Below are positions 1 to 10,744 of a DNA stretch of 64,000 nt, one piece after another. The DNA lies in contig NC_053499.1 of NCBI RefSeq assembly GCF_905171775.1, positions 144,770,251 to 144,834,250 of the forward strand. The letters run 5' to 3'. The stretch comes from Rana temporaria. Taxonomy: Eukaryota > Chordata > Amphibia > Anura > Ranidae. Position numbers and translations under genes: made by a program. The notes beneath the pieces are model-generated. The model had not been told where the DNA came from, ran no database searches, and worked only from the letters and a program-made list of their open reading frames with translations. Every line of letters starts with the position of its first letter. Within the stretch, counting starts at the first letter, position 1.

Positions 1-796
1 TATTTGATCACCTCTGCGGTTTTTATTTTTTGCGCTATAAACAAAAGAATAGAGTGTAAATTTTAAAAATAAATTAATATTTTTTACTTTTTGCTATCAT
101 AAATATCCCCCAAAAATATATAAAAAAAGCTATTTTTTTCCTCAGTTTAGGCCAAAACGTATTCTACATATTTTTCGGAAAAAAATCGCAATAAGCGTTT
201 ATTGGTTTGCGCAAAAGTTATAGCGTCTACAAAATAGGGGGTCGTTTTATGGCATTTTAATTAATATTTTTTTTTACTAGTAATTGCGGTGATCTGCAAT
301 TTTTATCGGTACTGCGACATTATGGCGGACACATCGGACGCTTTTGACACCATTTTTGGGACCATTGGCATTTTTATAGCGATCAGAGCTAAAAAAATGC
401 ATTGATTACTGTAAAAATGTCACCGGCAGTGAAGGGGTTAACACTAGGGGGCGGTCAAGGGGTTAATTATGTTCCCTTGGTGTGTTCTAACTGAAGGGGG
501 GATGGGACTGACTTGGTGAAGTGACAGATCGCTGTTCATACATTGTATAACAGACGGTCAGTCATTTCTCCCCCTGATAGAATCGGGCGCTGTGTGTTTA
601 CACACACGGCTCCCAATTCACGCTCTGTCACAGGCAATCGCAGGTGCCCGGCGTTGATCGCGCCCGCCATGCCCTCGCATCAGCACCAGGGGCGCGCGCT
701 CGCCCCTAGTGGCCGCAGAGCAACATTGCGTTATATTACGTGATCTTGCGCAGCCGAGCCAACCTGCCGCAGTTTTGGCGGTCGGCAAGTGGTTAA
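1..796 (+). mobile_element. TTAA-flanked element, truncated by the window start (family T)
   Basis: The right end is AAGTGG followed by TTAA at 793-796. The interior shares long stretches with 11287-12249 (inverted), 59036-59892 (inverted) and 61974-62968 (same orientation). Examples are the segments near TTTGATCACCTCTGCGG and GGACACATCGGACGC. There is no coding capacity. The TTAA target suggests piggyBac- or Kolobok-type mobilisation; this is inference. Confidence 0.7.
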
Positions 797-1475
797 CCTC
801 TTCACATGCCACCCATAGTCATATGACGTTCACGACCGCGCAATTGTCAGTTTAAGTGATCCATCCATCCTGCTGTCTCTGCCTGTCACCCACACAGGGA
901 GATATTTCTGCTCCCCCGACAGTCTGGGTTACATTCCCACCTCAGCCTAGGACCTTCTGATTGCGGTCATCCTTTTTTTTTTTCAAGTGTTTCTTACAAT
1001 ATGGGTGGGTAGGTTGGCTTGTGGTTGCAGCTCACTCTCATTAATTCCAAAAGGGAAGTTTGACAGGTGGCGCTGCCTCTCAAATTCTATAAGCCAAGGT
1101 AAATTTGTTGCAGCTTTGCAACTGTGGCATGTGTACCCAACCCTTCTATAGATGAGTGGTTTGGGTGATGGTGAAAAGACAACTACTGTCTCTTTAGCTG
1201 CCCCTAGCTGCCCATGTAAAAGAGACCTCTGCAGGGCTTTACTGATGATACTTACCTTGTCAGGACTTGGTTTATCTTATGTTGACTTTATTGTATCTCC
1301 TTGTATGTATGGAAAGATTTGAATAACTTTAAAAAATAAAAGCACCTAGGCAGACAAAACAGAGTTCCTGGAGTAACTGATCAATAAGGGTCTTTGGGGT
1401 CCCTGAGCCACCTTGTCTCCCTATCCCTCCCATCACTGATCAATAACTGGTACATTATTTTCTGCAGACGGTCTA
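797..1475. other. Non-coding, little recognisable
   Basis: A 70-bp scrap at 797-865 contains CGACCGCGCAATTGTCAGTT, a family T segment. The remainder shows no gene and no clear repeat boundary. Confidence 0.4.
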
Positions 1476-1910
1476 TCAGTGGCGGTTCGTCCATAGAGGG
1501 CGCTGGAGCGCCGCCCCCTCTGGCTCTCACCGCCACTGAGTCTAATAACATAGATTCATGCATTGCACGAATCTATGTTATTGTCCCGCTGCCACCCACT
1601 ATTCAGCTGGCCGGATGTTGAGCGCCAGCCAGCTGAATAACGGCAGCTGGTTGGCTGTACGGAAGTGCCTATCAGAGCCAGCGGCTCTGATAGGCTTTCC
1701 GAGTACAGCCCTCGGGTCCCCGGAAGCTTATCCTCGGAACGCACGGTATGTGCGCTCCTTGGATAAGACTGACAGGCGTCTTAGCCAATCAGGTTTGCCT
1801 GTTCTTGCTACCGGTAACCCGATTGGCTGAAGTGTCATCGAGGGCGGGAGAAGACATCGAGGCGAGGGTCGAGGACGTGGATGGCTGACTCCAGTAAAGG
1901 TAAGTACCTA
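1476..1910. mobile_element. Hairpin-rich repeat with a CAGTGGCGG-type end
   Basis: The left end CAGTGGCGGTTCGTCC looks like a hAT-type terminus, and CCGCCACTG recurs at about 1531. The interior holds successive short inverted repeats: ATAACATAGATTC with GAATCTATGTTAT, ATTCAGCTGGC with GCCAGCTGAAT, and CTATCAGAGCC with GGCTCTGATAG. The right end and target duplication were not found. Confidence 0.45.
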
Positions 1911-2045
1911 TACATGATATAGCCACATCTAAAAAATCTATTTTATTAGCCACCATGCCAAACTTCTGATCTATGTGAGAAACAAAAGAAAATACATATG
2001 ATCATTACATGCATTGATTTTATTATAAATTGATTTTATAACCCC

Positions 2046-2371
2046 CTTGAATGTCCACTATGATAGGCTTTCTTCCTGGTGTGGAGTGTCATGCTCGCCC
2101 ACTAACACTCAGCTCCTTTCTCTATCTGCAACGTAGAGAGCGTCCTGACTCTCCTGTAGTCCAAGGGAGGGGGCGAGCACAACACTCCACACCAGGGAGA
2201 AAGCCTTGCATTACTGTGTGGAGTTACAGACAGAAGAACAGGAAGTGAGGATTTCTCAGAAGAAATAAGGACATTTAAAAGCAAAATGGAAGGATGAGGT
2301 AAGTGAAGGAGGACTGCACTAAGGTAAAGGAAGCTATTTAGAGATTATTTGTTTTACCTTTACAACCCCTT
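2046..2371. repeat. Palindromic repeat
   Basis: TAGGCTTTCTTCCTGGTGTG (2063 onward) is mirrored by CACACCAGGGAGAAAGCC (2188-2206), and the next parts (GAGTG..GCTCGCCC and GGGCGAGC..CACTC) also pair. This gives an imperfect 30-bp stem around a roughly 70-bp loop. There is no ORF of interest. Confidence 0.5.
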
Positions 2372-2373
2372 TA

Positions 2374-2748
2374 AGGCCCCTTTCACACTGGAGCGGGAGG
2401 TGCGGTGGCACTATTCGGCCGCCAGTGGGGCGGTTTTACCCCCCGCTAGTGGCCAAGAAAGGGTTAAAACCACCCGCAATGCACCTCTGCAGAGGCGCAT
2501 TGCTGGCGGTATAGCCGCAGTGTCCCATTGATTTCAATGGGCGGGAGCGGTGGAGGAGCGGTATACACACTGCTCCAAACATGCAGCTAGCAGGACTTTT
2601 TTTCCCGTCCTGCTAGCGCACCGCTCCAGGTTGAAAGCTCTCGGAGGTTTCACACTGGAGACACAGCAGCAGCTGTTTAGGGTCGGTTTGTAGGCGCTAT
2701 TTTTAACGTAATAGCGCCTGCAAAATGACCTCAGTGTGAAAGGGGTCT
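2374..2748. mobile_element. Foldback MITE with TTTCACACTG-type ends
   Basis: The ends AAGGCCCCTTTCACACTG and CAGTGTGAAAGGGGTCTT form an inverted repeat flanked by TA. It belongs with the elements at 27333-27779, 30046-30320, 45310-45606 and 46126-46496, whose ends all contain a TTCACAC core. It is non-coding. Its right end abuts a Tc1 fragment. Confidence 0.7.
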
Positions 2749-2750
2749 TA

Positions 2751-3060
2751 CTGCCAATGAGTGCCTGAAGTCTGGAACCCATGGACCTTACCAGAGACTG
2801 GCTTTCCTCCTTTCTGATGCTTTGCCAGGCTCTAACTGCAGCTCTCTTCAGTTGTTCTTTGTGGGTCTTTCTGCCTTTAGTTTTGTCTTCAGCAAGTGAA
2901 ATCCTCAATTGGGTTGAGATCAGGTGACTCGGCCGTTGCAGAATATTCCACTTCTTTTCTTTCAGAAGCTCCTGGGTTGCTTTTGCAGTGTTTTGGATCG
3001 TTGTCCATCTGTACTGTGAAGCGCCGTCCAATCAACTTTGCTGCATTTGGCTGAATCGGG
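2751..3060 (-). pseudogene. Tc1/mariner transposase fragment (decayed)
   Basis: Reading the minus strand in shifting frames gives MDNDPKH, then TAKATQELLKEKKWNIL, then SPDLNPIE, then KEQLKRAAVRAWQSIRKEES. These are catalytic-domain signatures of Tc1-like DDE transposases (the E of NPIE is the third catalytic residue). At least two frameshifts are needed, and both ends are missing. It is not functional. Confidence 0.85.
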
Positions 3061-3071
3061 GCTGACAGTAT

Positions 3072-3556
3072 TAGCTAGATTTAGAAAGAGTTAGGCCGGC
3101 GTATCAGTAGATACGCCGACCTAACTCGGAATCTGCGCCGTCCTAAGTTTAAGTGTATTCTCAAACAGAGATACACTTAAACCTAGCTAAGATACGACAG
3201 CCTGCGCCGTCGTATCTTAGGGTGCAATATTTAGGCTGGCCGCTAGGTGGCGCTTCCATTGAGTTCGGCATAGAATATGTAAATGACTAGATACGCCTAT
3301 TCACGAACGTACGTGCGCCCGTCGCAGTAAAGATACGCCTTTTACGTATGGCATTTTCAGGCGTAAAGTTATTCCATCAAATAGCTGGACTAGTCAATGT
3401 TAAGTATGGCCGTCGTTCCCGCGTCGAAATTTGAAAATTTTACGTCGTTTGCGTAAGTCGTCCGTGAATAGGGCTGGACGTAATTTCACGTCGAAACCAA
3501 TACGTCCTTGCGGCGTACTTTGGAGCAATGCACACTGGGATATGTACACGGACGGG
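3072..3556 (+). mobile_element. Family G element (GGGCCAGATTC family), right end missing
   Basis: It starts GCTAGATTTAG and has the characteristic hairpin GGCGTATCAGTAGATACGCC and internal segments such as AAGTATGGCCGTCGTTCCCG. It breaks off at about 3556 within the right half. There is no right terminus, so no target duplication can be read. Confidence 0.7.
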
Positions 3557-4480
3557 CTTACGGGTTCTAATCCCTCTCCAGTCTCAAAACAAGAAAGGAA
3601 AACCCTTTGCCTATAGTTATACCTTGGTGAGCACGGTAGGTGATTGTTACATTGTTGGTCCGTCATCTCTGACCTTAGCAACTTTTTATACTCAGATTTT
3701 CACTTTGTTGTCTCCTCTCCAGTGATTGGGTGAAAGATTTTCCATGAACAGTATTCATTTCCTCTTGGGGCCTCTGATTGGAATATAATGTCATTGTGAC
3801 ACAATAACAATAGTAAAATTCTCTACTAGTGAAGGAGGGAAGAAATGATCTTGGTGTTATTACCACAGGCAGCCAGCAGGTGACACCAGACATCTATAAC
3901 CCTGTATTCCAGGGACGATTAATGCCTGGATGAGAGGCTTGGGATAGATTGGCACATCCTTAGTACATTGGGATGCCATTCAAGATGAGGTGATGTGCGT
4001 TCCTCCACATTTATATACCACATTTTAAATTCTTGTTATAATTTTACTGTGAAAGACGTCTTTTTATCAATTCACACCTTTGCTGTTCCATATTTCCATG
4101 TTTTCATTCTTCTCCATCCAGTGGTGGACTGTACATCAGACAGACAGGCTGTGTTAACAAAAATCCTACAGAACCCTGTACTGAGGGATATAGGAAGGTT
4201 GCCATTGCTGAGCATTTCCTGAAAATGAGACTTGCCAGGCTTCCTTTGGCTTCAGTGCTTTCTGAGCCACCGTCCTGGAACAAGCATGCAGCCAGTGAAG
4301 TCAGAATCCTTGGACTGCCTACTTGTTTTGCACCAGTCATTCAGTAAGGAAGAAAGCCATTGGATACCTAAGGCAGCCAGGCGATTTGTACTTTCAGATG
4401 GAGGAGGGGTAAGAGACCATATCTCTCTCTTCTTAACACACCGAGGTAGGAACAGTAAGACGGGGTTCACATATGTGAGG
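3557..4480. repeat. Non-coding; contains an interspersed repeat copy (4079-4318)
   Basis: 4079-4318 is a diverged direct copy of 10517-10733; shared words include TGCTGTTCCATATTTCCATG, GTACATCAGACAG and GGTTGCCATTGCTGAGC. The rest shows no gene. Confidence 0.55.
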
Positions 4481-4483
4481 CCA

Positions 4484-5390
4484 CGGGTCCGGTGCCTGGG
4501 GTCCGGTGCCTGGAGTCTGTTGACTGGGGTCCGGTGCCTGGGGTCTGGTGCCTGGAGTCTGTTGCCTGTTGTCCGGTGCCTGGGGTCTGGTGCCTGGGGT
4601 CCGGTCCGGTGCCTGGAGTCTGTTGCCTGGAGTCTGTTGCCTGGGGTCTGGTGCCTGGGGTCCGGTGCCTGGGGTCTGTTGCCTGGAGTCTGTTGCCTGG
4701 GGTCCGGTGCCTGTTGTCCGGTGCCTGTTGTCCGGTGCCTGGGGTCCGGTGCCTGGGATCTGGTGCCTGGGGTCCGGTGCCTGGAGTCTGTTGCCTGGAG
4801 TCTGTTGCCTGGGGTCCGGTGCCTGTTGTCCGGTGCCTGTTGTCCGGTGCCTGGGATCTGGTGCCTGGGGTCCGGTGCCTGGAGTCTGTTGCCTGGAGTC
4901 TGTTGCCTGTTGTCCGTTGCCTGTTGTCCGTTGCCTGGAGTCCGTTGCCTGGAGTCCGTTGCCTGGAGTCCGTTGCCTGGAGTCCGTTGCCTGGAGTCCG
5001 TTGCCTGGAGTCCGTTGCCTGGAGTCCGTTGCCTGGAGTCCGTTGCCTGGAGTCTGTTGCCTGTTGTCCGGTGCCTGGAGTCTGTTGCCTGGGGTCTGGA
5101 GTCTGTTGCCTGGGGTTCGGTGCCTGTGGTCCGGTGCCTGGGGTCCGGTGCCTGGAGTCTGTTGCCTGGAGTCTGTTGCCTGGGGTTCGGTGCCTGTGGT
5201 CCGGTGCCTGGAGTCTGTTGCCTGGAGTCTGTTGCCTGGAGTCTGTTGCCTGGAGTCTGTTGCCTGGAGTCTGTTGCCTGGAGTCTGTTGCCTGGAGTCT
5301 GTTGCCTGGAGTCTGTTGCCTGGAGTCTGTTGCCTGGGGTCTGTTGCCTGGGGTCCGGTGCCTGGAGTCCGGTGCGTGTCTGGTCACCGG
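4484..5390. repeat. 14-bp minisatellite, about 64 copies
   Basis: The unit is GTCYGKTGCCTGGR with variants (TCCGGTGCCTGGGG, TCTGTTGCCTGGAG, TCCGTTGCCTGGAG). Higher-order blocks of identical variants are visible, for example consecutive TCCGTTGCCTGGAG copies at about 4930-5045. Because 14 is not divisible by 3 and the unit has few stop-forming words, several frames stay open on both strands. The resulting 300-440 aa ORFs are artefacts. Confidence 0.95.
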
Positions 5391-5762
5391 TTCAGGTGCG
5401 ATTCGGGTCCGAAATTTTGCCTGAATTCACACCTAAACTGGACCCAGAGAACGCACACGACCCGTCTGCAATCCAGACCACGGCCGCCCCGGAGAGAGGC
5501 GGTCACACTCGCCTGTCATGCGAATCGTATGCGAGGAATCCGATTCCCACATAAGTGAACCCGGCCTAGAGGACCATCACTGTATGAAGCAGATCCCGCA
5601 GATGTAATGAAGAAACATTTCCTCGCCTCATATACAGTTTATATACAAATCACAGCTAGAAAGAAGATTGAGAATAATCACCACTAAATCATATTCATTA
5701 ATAACAGTCACTAAAAATGGAACAATGGTAAATTCCTTTATGCTGCGATCATCCATTTAACC
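5391..5762. other. Non-coding, no recognised feature
   Basis: This is a spacer between two minisatellites. I saw no gene, repeat boundary or RNA. Confidence 0.4.
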
Positions 5763-6044
5763 CGCTTTCTATGTATTAACCCTCTCAGTGCCTGACGGGC
5801 CCGCTTTCTATGTATTAACCCTCTCAGTGCCTGACGGGCCTGCTTTCTATGTATTAACCCTCTCAGTGCCTGACGGGCCCGCTTTCTATGTATTAACCCT
5901 CTCAGTGCCCGACGGGCCCGCTTTCTATGTATTAACCCACTCAGTGCCTGATGGGCCCGCTTTCTAGGTATTAACCCTCTCAGTGCCCGACGGGCCCGCT
6001 TTCTATGTATTAACCCTCTCAGTGCCCGACGGGCCCGCTTTCTA
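5763..6044. repeat. 39-bp minisatellite, left block
   Basis: The unit reads CCCGCTTTCTATGTATTAAC followed by CCTCTCAGTGCCTGACGGG. There are about 7 copies. It continues at 7120-8500 after the transposon at 6045-7119. Joining the two sides through TA restores the unit exactly. Confidence 0.95.
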
Positions 6045-7119
6045 CCGTGTTTCCCCGAAAATAAGACCTACCCCGAAAATAAGACCTACCCCGATTTTCA
6101 GAAAAACCTGCAATATAAGCCCTACCCCGAAAGTAAGACCTAGTTTAAAGTGCTGGTGAAATACTAGTGTTATACTACAGTGTTATATAGTGTAGACTGC
6201 GTGTGTGTGTGTGTGTTTATATGATCTAGTTGTGCCAAATACCTTCGGTATATCGCTGACCTCCCGCTCCTCTCAGCTGATCTTACGCGGCTCTCCTCTT
6301 CTCCTCTCCTCTCAGCTGTCAGGGGGGATCTCGGGCCCCCCTCCCTCTGTATTCTTTAGAGCTGGGAAGAGACCTCCGGCGGGCCATGGAAGCGCCGAGC
6401 GAGCGGCGCTCAGCTGATGTCACGCTGCTCTGCTCTCTGCAAGCTGTCAGTGGGGAATTTGGGCCCCCCTCCCTCTGCATTCCTTAGAGCAGGGAAGAGA
6501 CCTCCGGCGGGCCATGGAAGCGCTGAGCGAGCGGCGCTCAGCTGATGTCACGCTGCTCTGCTCTCTGCAAGCTGTCAGTGGGGAATTTGGGCCCCCCTCC
6601 CTCTGCATTCCTTAGAGCAGGGAAGAGACCTCCGGCGGGCCATGGAAGCGCTGAGCGAGCGGCGCTCAGCTGATGTCACGCTGCTCTGCTCTCTGCAAGC
6701 TGTCAGTGGGGAATTTGGGCCCCCCTCCCTCTGCATTCCTTAGAGCTGGGAAGAGTCCTCCGTGGGCCATGGAAGCGCCGAGCAGGGTTCAGCTGATGTC
6801 ATGCTGCTCTGCTCTTCTGCATGCTGTCAGCAGTGCTCGAAGAGGGAAAGAGAGCTCCAGGGGGTTACAGATGCACCCAGCACTTGAAGAAGGTATGTGG
6901 CACAATTGAATTGCAGACATACACATTTTGCAATATGTGGTGCTGTGAATTTTAGGAATTTACAAGCTTTTTTACACAGTTCCACAGGGGATTTCTGACA
7001 GGCAGAAGGGAGAGAAGACAGCCCCCGGCATGATAAGACCTACCCCGAAAATAAGCCCTAGTGTCTTTTTGGTTGCCCAAATTAATATAAGACCCGGGCT
7101 TATTTTCGGGGAAACACGG
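6045..7119. mobile_element. TA-flanked DNA transposon (non-autonomous) inside the 39-bp minisatellite
   Basis: The inverted ends are CCGTGTTTCCCCGAAAATAA and TTATTTTCGGGGAAACACGG. They are flanked by TA on both sides (6043-6044 and 7120-7121), and the pre-insertion site CTTTCTATGTATT is restored on removal. Sub-terminal repeats of AAAATAAGACCTACCCCG occur at the left, with a related copy (CCTACCCCGAAAATAAGCCC) near the right end. It has no transposase. The TA duplication fits a Tc1/mariner-type mover. Confidence 0.9.
6311..6835. repeat. 128-bp tandem repeat, about 4 copies, within the TA-flanked element
   Basis: Copies of a unit containing AAGCTGTCAGTGGGGAATTT start at 6441, 6569 and 6697 (spacing 128 and 128), with diverged outer copies. 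A CCATGGAAGCGC word recurs in each. Short ORFs here are repeat artefacts. Confidence 0.85.
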
Positions 7120-8500
7120 TATGTATTAACCCACTCAGTGCCTGATGGGCCCGCTTTCTAGGTATTAACCCTCTCAGTGCCTAACGGGCCCGCTTTCTAT
7201 GTATTAACCCTCTCAGTGCCCGCTTTCTATGTATTAACCCTCTCAGTGCCCGACAGGCCCGCTTTCTATGTATTAACCCTCTCAGTGCCCGATGGGCCCG
7301 CTTTCTAGGTATTGACCCTCTCAGTGCCTGACGGGCCCGCTTTCTAGGTATTAACCCTCTCAGTGCCTGACGGGCCCGCTTTCTATGTATTAACCCTCTC
7401 AGTGCCCGACGGGCCCGCTTTCTATGTATTAACCCTCTCAGTGCCCGATGGGCCCGCTTTCTAGGTATTGACCCTCTCAGTGCCTGACGGGCCCGCTTTC
7501 TATGTATTAACCCTCTCAGTGCCTGACGGGCCCGCTTTCTATGTATCAATCCTCTCAGTGCCCGACGGGCCCGCTTTCTATGTATTAACCCTCTCAGTGC
7601 CTGACGGACCCGCTTTCTATGTATTAACCCTCTCAGTGCCTGACGGGCCCGCTTTCTATGTATTAACCCTCTCAGTGCCTGACGGGCCCGCTTTCTATGT
7701 ATCAATCCTCTCAGTGCCAGACGGGCCTGCTTTCTATGTATTAACCCGCTCAGTGCCTGATGGGCCTGCTTTCTATGTATTAACCCTCTCAGTCCCTGAC
7801 GGGCCCGCTTTCTATGTATTAACCCTCTCAGTGCCTGACGGGGCCCGCTTTCTATGTATTAACCCTCTCAGTGCCAGACAGGCCCACTGTGTATGTATTA
7901 ACCCACTCAGTGCCTGACAGGCCCGCTTTCTGTATATTAACCTTTTCAGTGCCTGACGGGGCCCACTTTCTAGGCATTAACCCTCTCAGTGCCTGACGGG
8001 CCCGCTTTCTAGGTATTAACCCATTCAGTGCCTGACGGGCCTGCTTTCAGTATATTAACCTTTTCAGTACCTGGTGGGGCCCACTGTCTATGTATTAACC
8101 CACTCAGTTTGTGACGGGGGCCCACCTTCTGTATATTAACCTTTTTAGTGCCTGACGGGGCCTGCTTTTTGTGTATTAACCCTTTCAGTGTCTAACAGGG
8201 CCCACTTTCTATGTATTAACCCTTTCAGTGCCTGACGGGCCCGCTTTCTATGTATTAACCCTTTCAGTGCCTGACGGGCCCGCTTTCTATGTATTAACCC
8301 TCTCAGTGCCTGACGGGGCTCACTCTCTATGTATTAACCCTTTTAGTGCCTGGAAACTGTCTCATTGCCTGATGGGCCAGTTTTCTATGCACTAACCCTC
8401 TTATCGCCTGAAGGGGCCTGCTTTCCATGTAATAAATGTCTCGGGTCCTGACAGGGCCCGCTGTCTATGTATTAACCCTCTCAGTACCTGACAAGGATTA
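7120..8500. repeat. 39-bp minisatellite, right block, about 35 copies
   Basis: It has the same unit as 5763-6044. Copies become more diverged toward 8300-8500. Because 39 is divisible by 3, some frames remain open and give repetitive 150-170 aa pseudo-proteins on both strands. Confidence 0.95.
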
Positions 8501-8881
8501 ATGAGAGCTGCAGATTGATGCCATTTGAAACAACCTCAGCATGTTGGGGCTTATATGAGATTTTACTAATTGGCTTTACTTATTTATCTACAGCTGCGGG
8601 CAAATGTGAGTCATTTATGTAATCATTTTTCAGTTCAGCCAGTGCAATTAACCGAGGCCTGCCTTTGTATTTACACACACCAGCTGAAAGCTGAAATCAG
8701 GCTTACAGTTGGAGAGCTTGTTCTGCGTTGCTAATGGACAGAAACAGGAACTACTTAGTTGGGCTTACCAGAGGGAGAGCTCAGGGAGGGTGTCACCAGC
8801 GTGGGGATATCACTACTGGTTCAAAGAGGAGATCAGAGCGGCGGGGCAGTGACACCGAGTCTGCAGAGCCGCAGTGACACA
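8501..8881. other. Non-coding, no recognised feature
   Basis: Ordinary-looking sequence between the minisatellite and the nested elements at 8882. No gene is seen. Confidence 0.4.
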
Positions 8882-9200
8882 CTGGGGTGGATTTACTAAA
8901 GGCAGGGCAGCCATCACAAATTTTGGGGCCCCTTACACGGCTTTAGGCAGGGCCCCCCTGGAGCAGAGAACCGGGGAGGGGGGGGGGGTGCTGGCAAAAA
9001 ACAACAACTGTAATCTCTTCTCTCCTAATGCAAAAGATAATAAGCGGGGGGGGGGGGGGGTCATGGGGACCATCGGGCCCCTTGCATGTGTAATGAAAAA
9101 AATAAATAACATTTAAAAAATAAAGAAAAAAACAGGAGGGGAGCCAGCCAGGCCTGTAAGGGGCCCTGTGGACCATCTGGCCCCTTACAGGTCTAATGCA

Positions 9201-9238
<38 letters not shown>

Positions 9239-9290
9239 ACGGGAGGGGGGCCAGCTGGGGAACATCGGGCCCCTTACAGGTGTAATGCAA

Positions 9291-9335
<45 letters not shown>

Positions 9336-9988
9336 CGGGAGGGGGGCCAGCCGGGCCCCTGGGGACCATCGGGCCATTTACAGGTGTAATGCAAAAAAAT
9401 ATATATAGAAAAAAACGGGAGAGGGGCCAGCCTGTGCCTTCAAGGGGCCCTGAGGACCGTCGGGCCCCCTACAGGTGTAATGCAAAAAAATATATATATA
9501 TATATATAAAAAAACGGAAGGGGGGCCAGCCGGGCCCCTGGGGACCATCGGGCCCTTTACAGGTGTAATGCAAAAAAATATATATAGAAAAAACGGGAGA
9601 GGGGCCAGCCGGGCCTTCAAGGGGCCCTGGGGACCATCGGGCCCCTTTCAGGTGTAATGCAAAAAAATATATATATATATATATATAAAAACGGGAGGGG
9701 GGCCAGCCGGGCCCCTGGGGACCATCGGGCCCCTTACAGGTGTAATGCCTGTACCCCCCTGACTAAAGGCAAATAGACTGCAGTTGCCCTCCAGAGCTTA
9801 GTAAATGAGGTACAGCTTCACATTGCAGAGAGCACCCAATTACCTGTAAGGAAAATGTTAAAAAAATATGTTTTTGCTTGCACATGATTGGATGATGGAA
9901 GTCAGCAGAGCTTCCCCTCATGTACTAAGCTCTAAGGCAACTGCACTGACAGACTGCACAGTCTCTTGCTTTAGTAAATCAACCCCAG
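8882..9988. mobile_element. Outer TIR element with CTGGGGTGGATTTAC ends
   Basis: The left end CTGGGGTGGATTTACTAAAG is the complement of the right end CTTTAGTAAATCAACCCCAG. Deeper pairing includes ACTGCAGTTGCC and GGCAACTGCA, and AGAGCTTAGTA and TACTAAGCTCT. The element was later split by the hAT-like insertion at 8903-9761. It is non-coding. Confidence 0.7.
8903..9761. mobile_element. hAT-like element with perfect 8-bp target duplication
   Basis: It starts CAGGGCAGCCATCA and ends CCCCCCTG, flanked by ACTAAAGG on both sides (8895-8902 and 9762-9769). The interior is a run of roughly 90-105-bp units, each with a GGGGGCCAGC word, a CCATCGGGCCCCTTACAGG word and a (TA)n tract. It is related to 20616-21376 and 32530-33215. 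Confidence 0.9.
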
Positions 9989-10516
9989 AGTCTCCACCTT
10001 GTGAGAAATGTTGTCACTCTTTTTATTATATACTTCCTAGAAAGAGAACCTGTCACTTCCTATTGCACAGCATATCGGAGTTCACATTGTGCTCAGACAT
10101 AAAGGTATCTGTACAATCAGATTGGAACATCTGTGGTGAGCGTTAGGTTTATCTCCAGGTCAATCCACCTACAGTATATCACACCTGAGGGGAAAGGAGG
10201 AGTGACCCTTTAAGAGAGGATGGAGCCAAAACTGCGCTATCTGGAAATCTGACCCCCCCACCCCCCTCTTCAATCAGCGGTGCCGAGACCTCGCCGTGGT
10301 GTGAAACGTAGACTCCAGATAGAATACTCGGCTCCACTTTCACAGGAGCGGCGAGGTGACTCATGAAACCCGACAACCCCGATCCACTTACCGGACCGGC
10401 GAGAAAGAAGAGTCGCTGGGAACTAGTGACCTTCCCGGCCAATAAACTGCCTTATAATGTGGAAGTAATTGGGTCATAATTCAGATTTGACCTTTTCTCT
10501 GAATCTCATCTTTGCA
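9989..10516. other. Non-coding, no recognised feature
   Basis: Mostly unique-looking sequence with a short C-rich run at 10253-10266. No gene is seen. Confidence 0.4.
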
Positions 10517-10733
10517 CATTTGCTGTTCCATATTTCCATGTTTTTATTTATTTCCCACTTAGTGGCGGATTGTACATCAGACAGGCAGGCTGTGTCAGTG
10601 ATTAAAGAGAACCTGTAATGAGGGATATATGAAGGTTGCCATTGCTGAGCTCCTCCTAAAAATAACACTTGCCGGAATACGTCACAAGCCGTCATCCTGG
10701 AACAAGCAGGTAGCTAGAGAAGTAAGAGCCCTT
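10517..10733. repeat. Interspersed repeat, second copy of 4079-4318
   Basis: Same orientation and word order as 4079-4318: TGCTGTTCCATATTTCCATG, TGTACATCAGACAGGCAGGC, GGTTGCCATTGCTGAGCTCC and GAACAAGCA. No ORF is conserved between the copies, so a non-coding dispersed repeat is likely. Confidence 0.6.
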
Positions 10734-10744
10734 GAAGAACAAAC

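Noticed and set aside
4232..5554. 440-codon ORF (and 300+ codon ORFs in other frames and on the other strand)
   Set aside because: It is open in several frames at once because it lies in a 14-bp minisatellite. The product is a repetitive G/C/L/P/V string with no domain and no splice context.
7181..7917. Repetitive 150-174-codon ORFs on both strands
   Set aside because: The 39-bp repeat unit is a multiple of three, so any stop-free frame stays open. There is no start context or homology.
5763..8500. CRISPR-like regular repeats
   Set aside because: The repeats abut directly with no spacers, and the genome is eukaryotic. The same applies to the 41-, 47- and 61-bp arrays.
10290..10330. GTGAAACGTAGACTCC as a third hammerhead
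   Set aside because: No CTGATGA element in the required position upstream.
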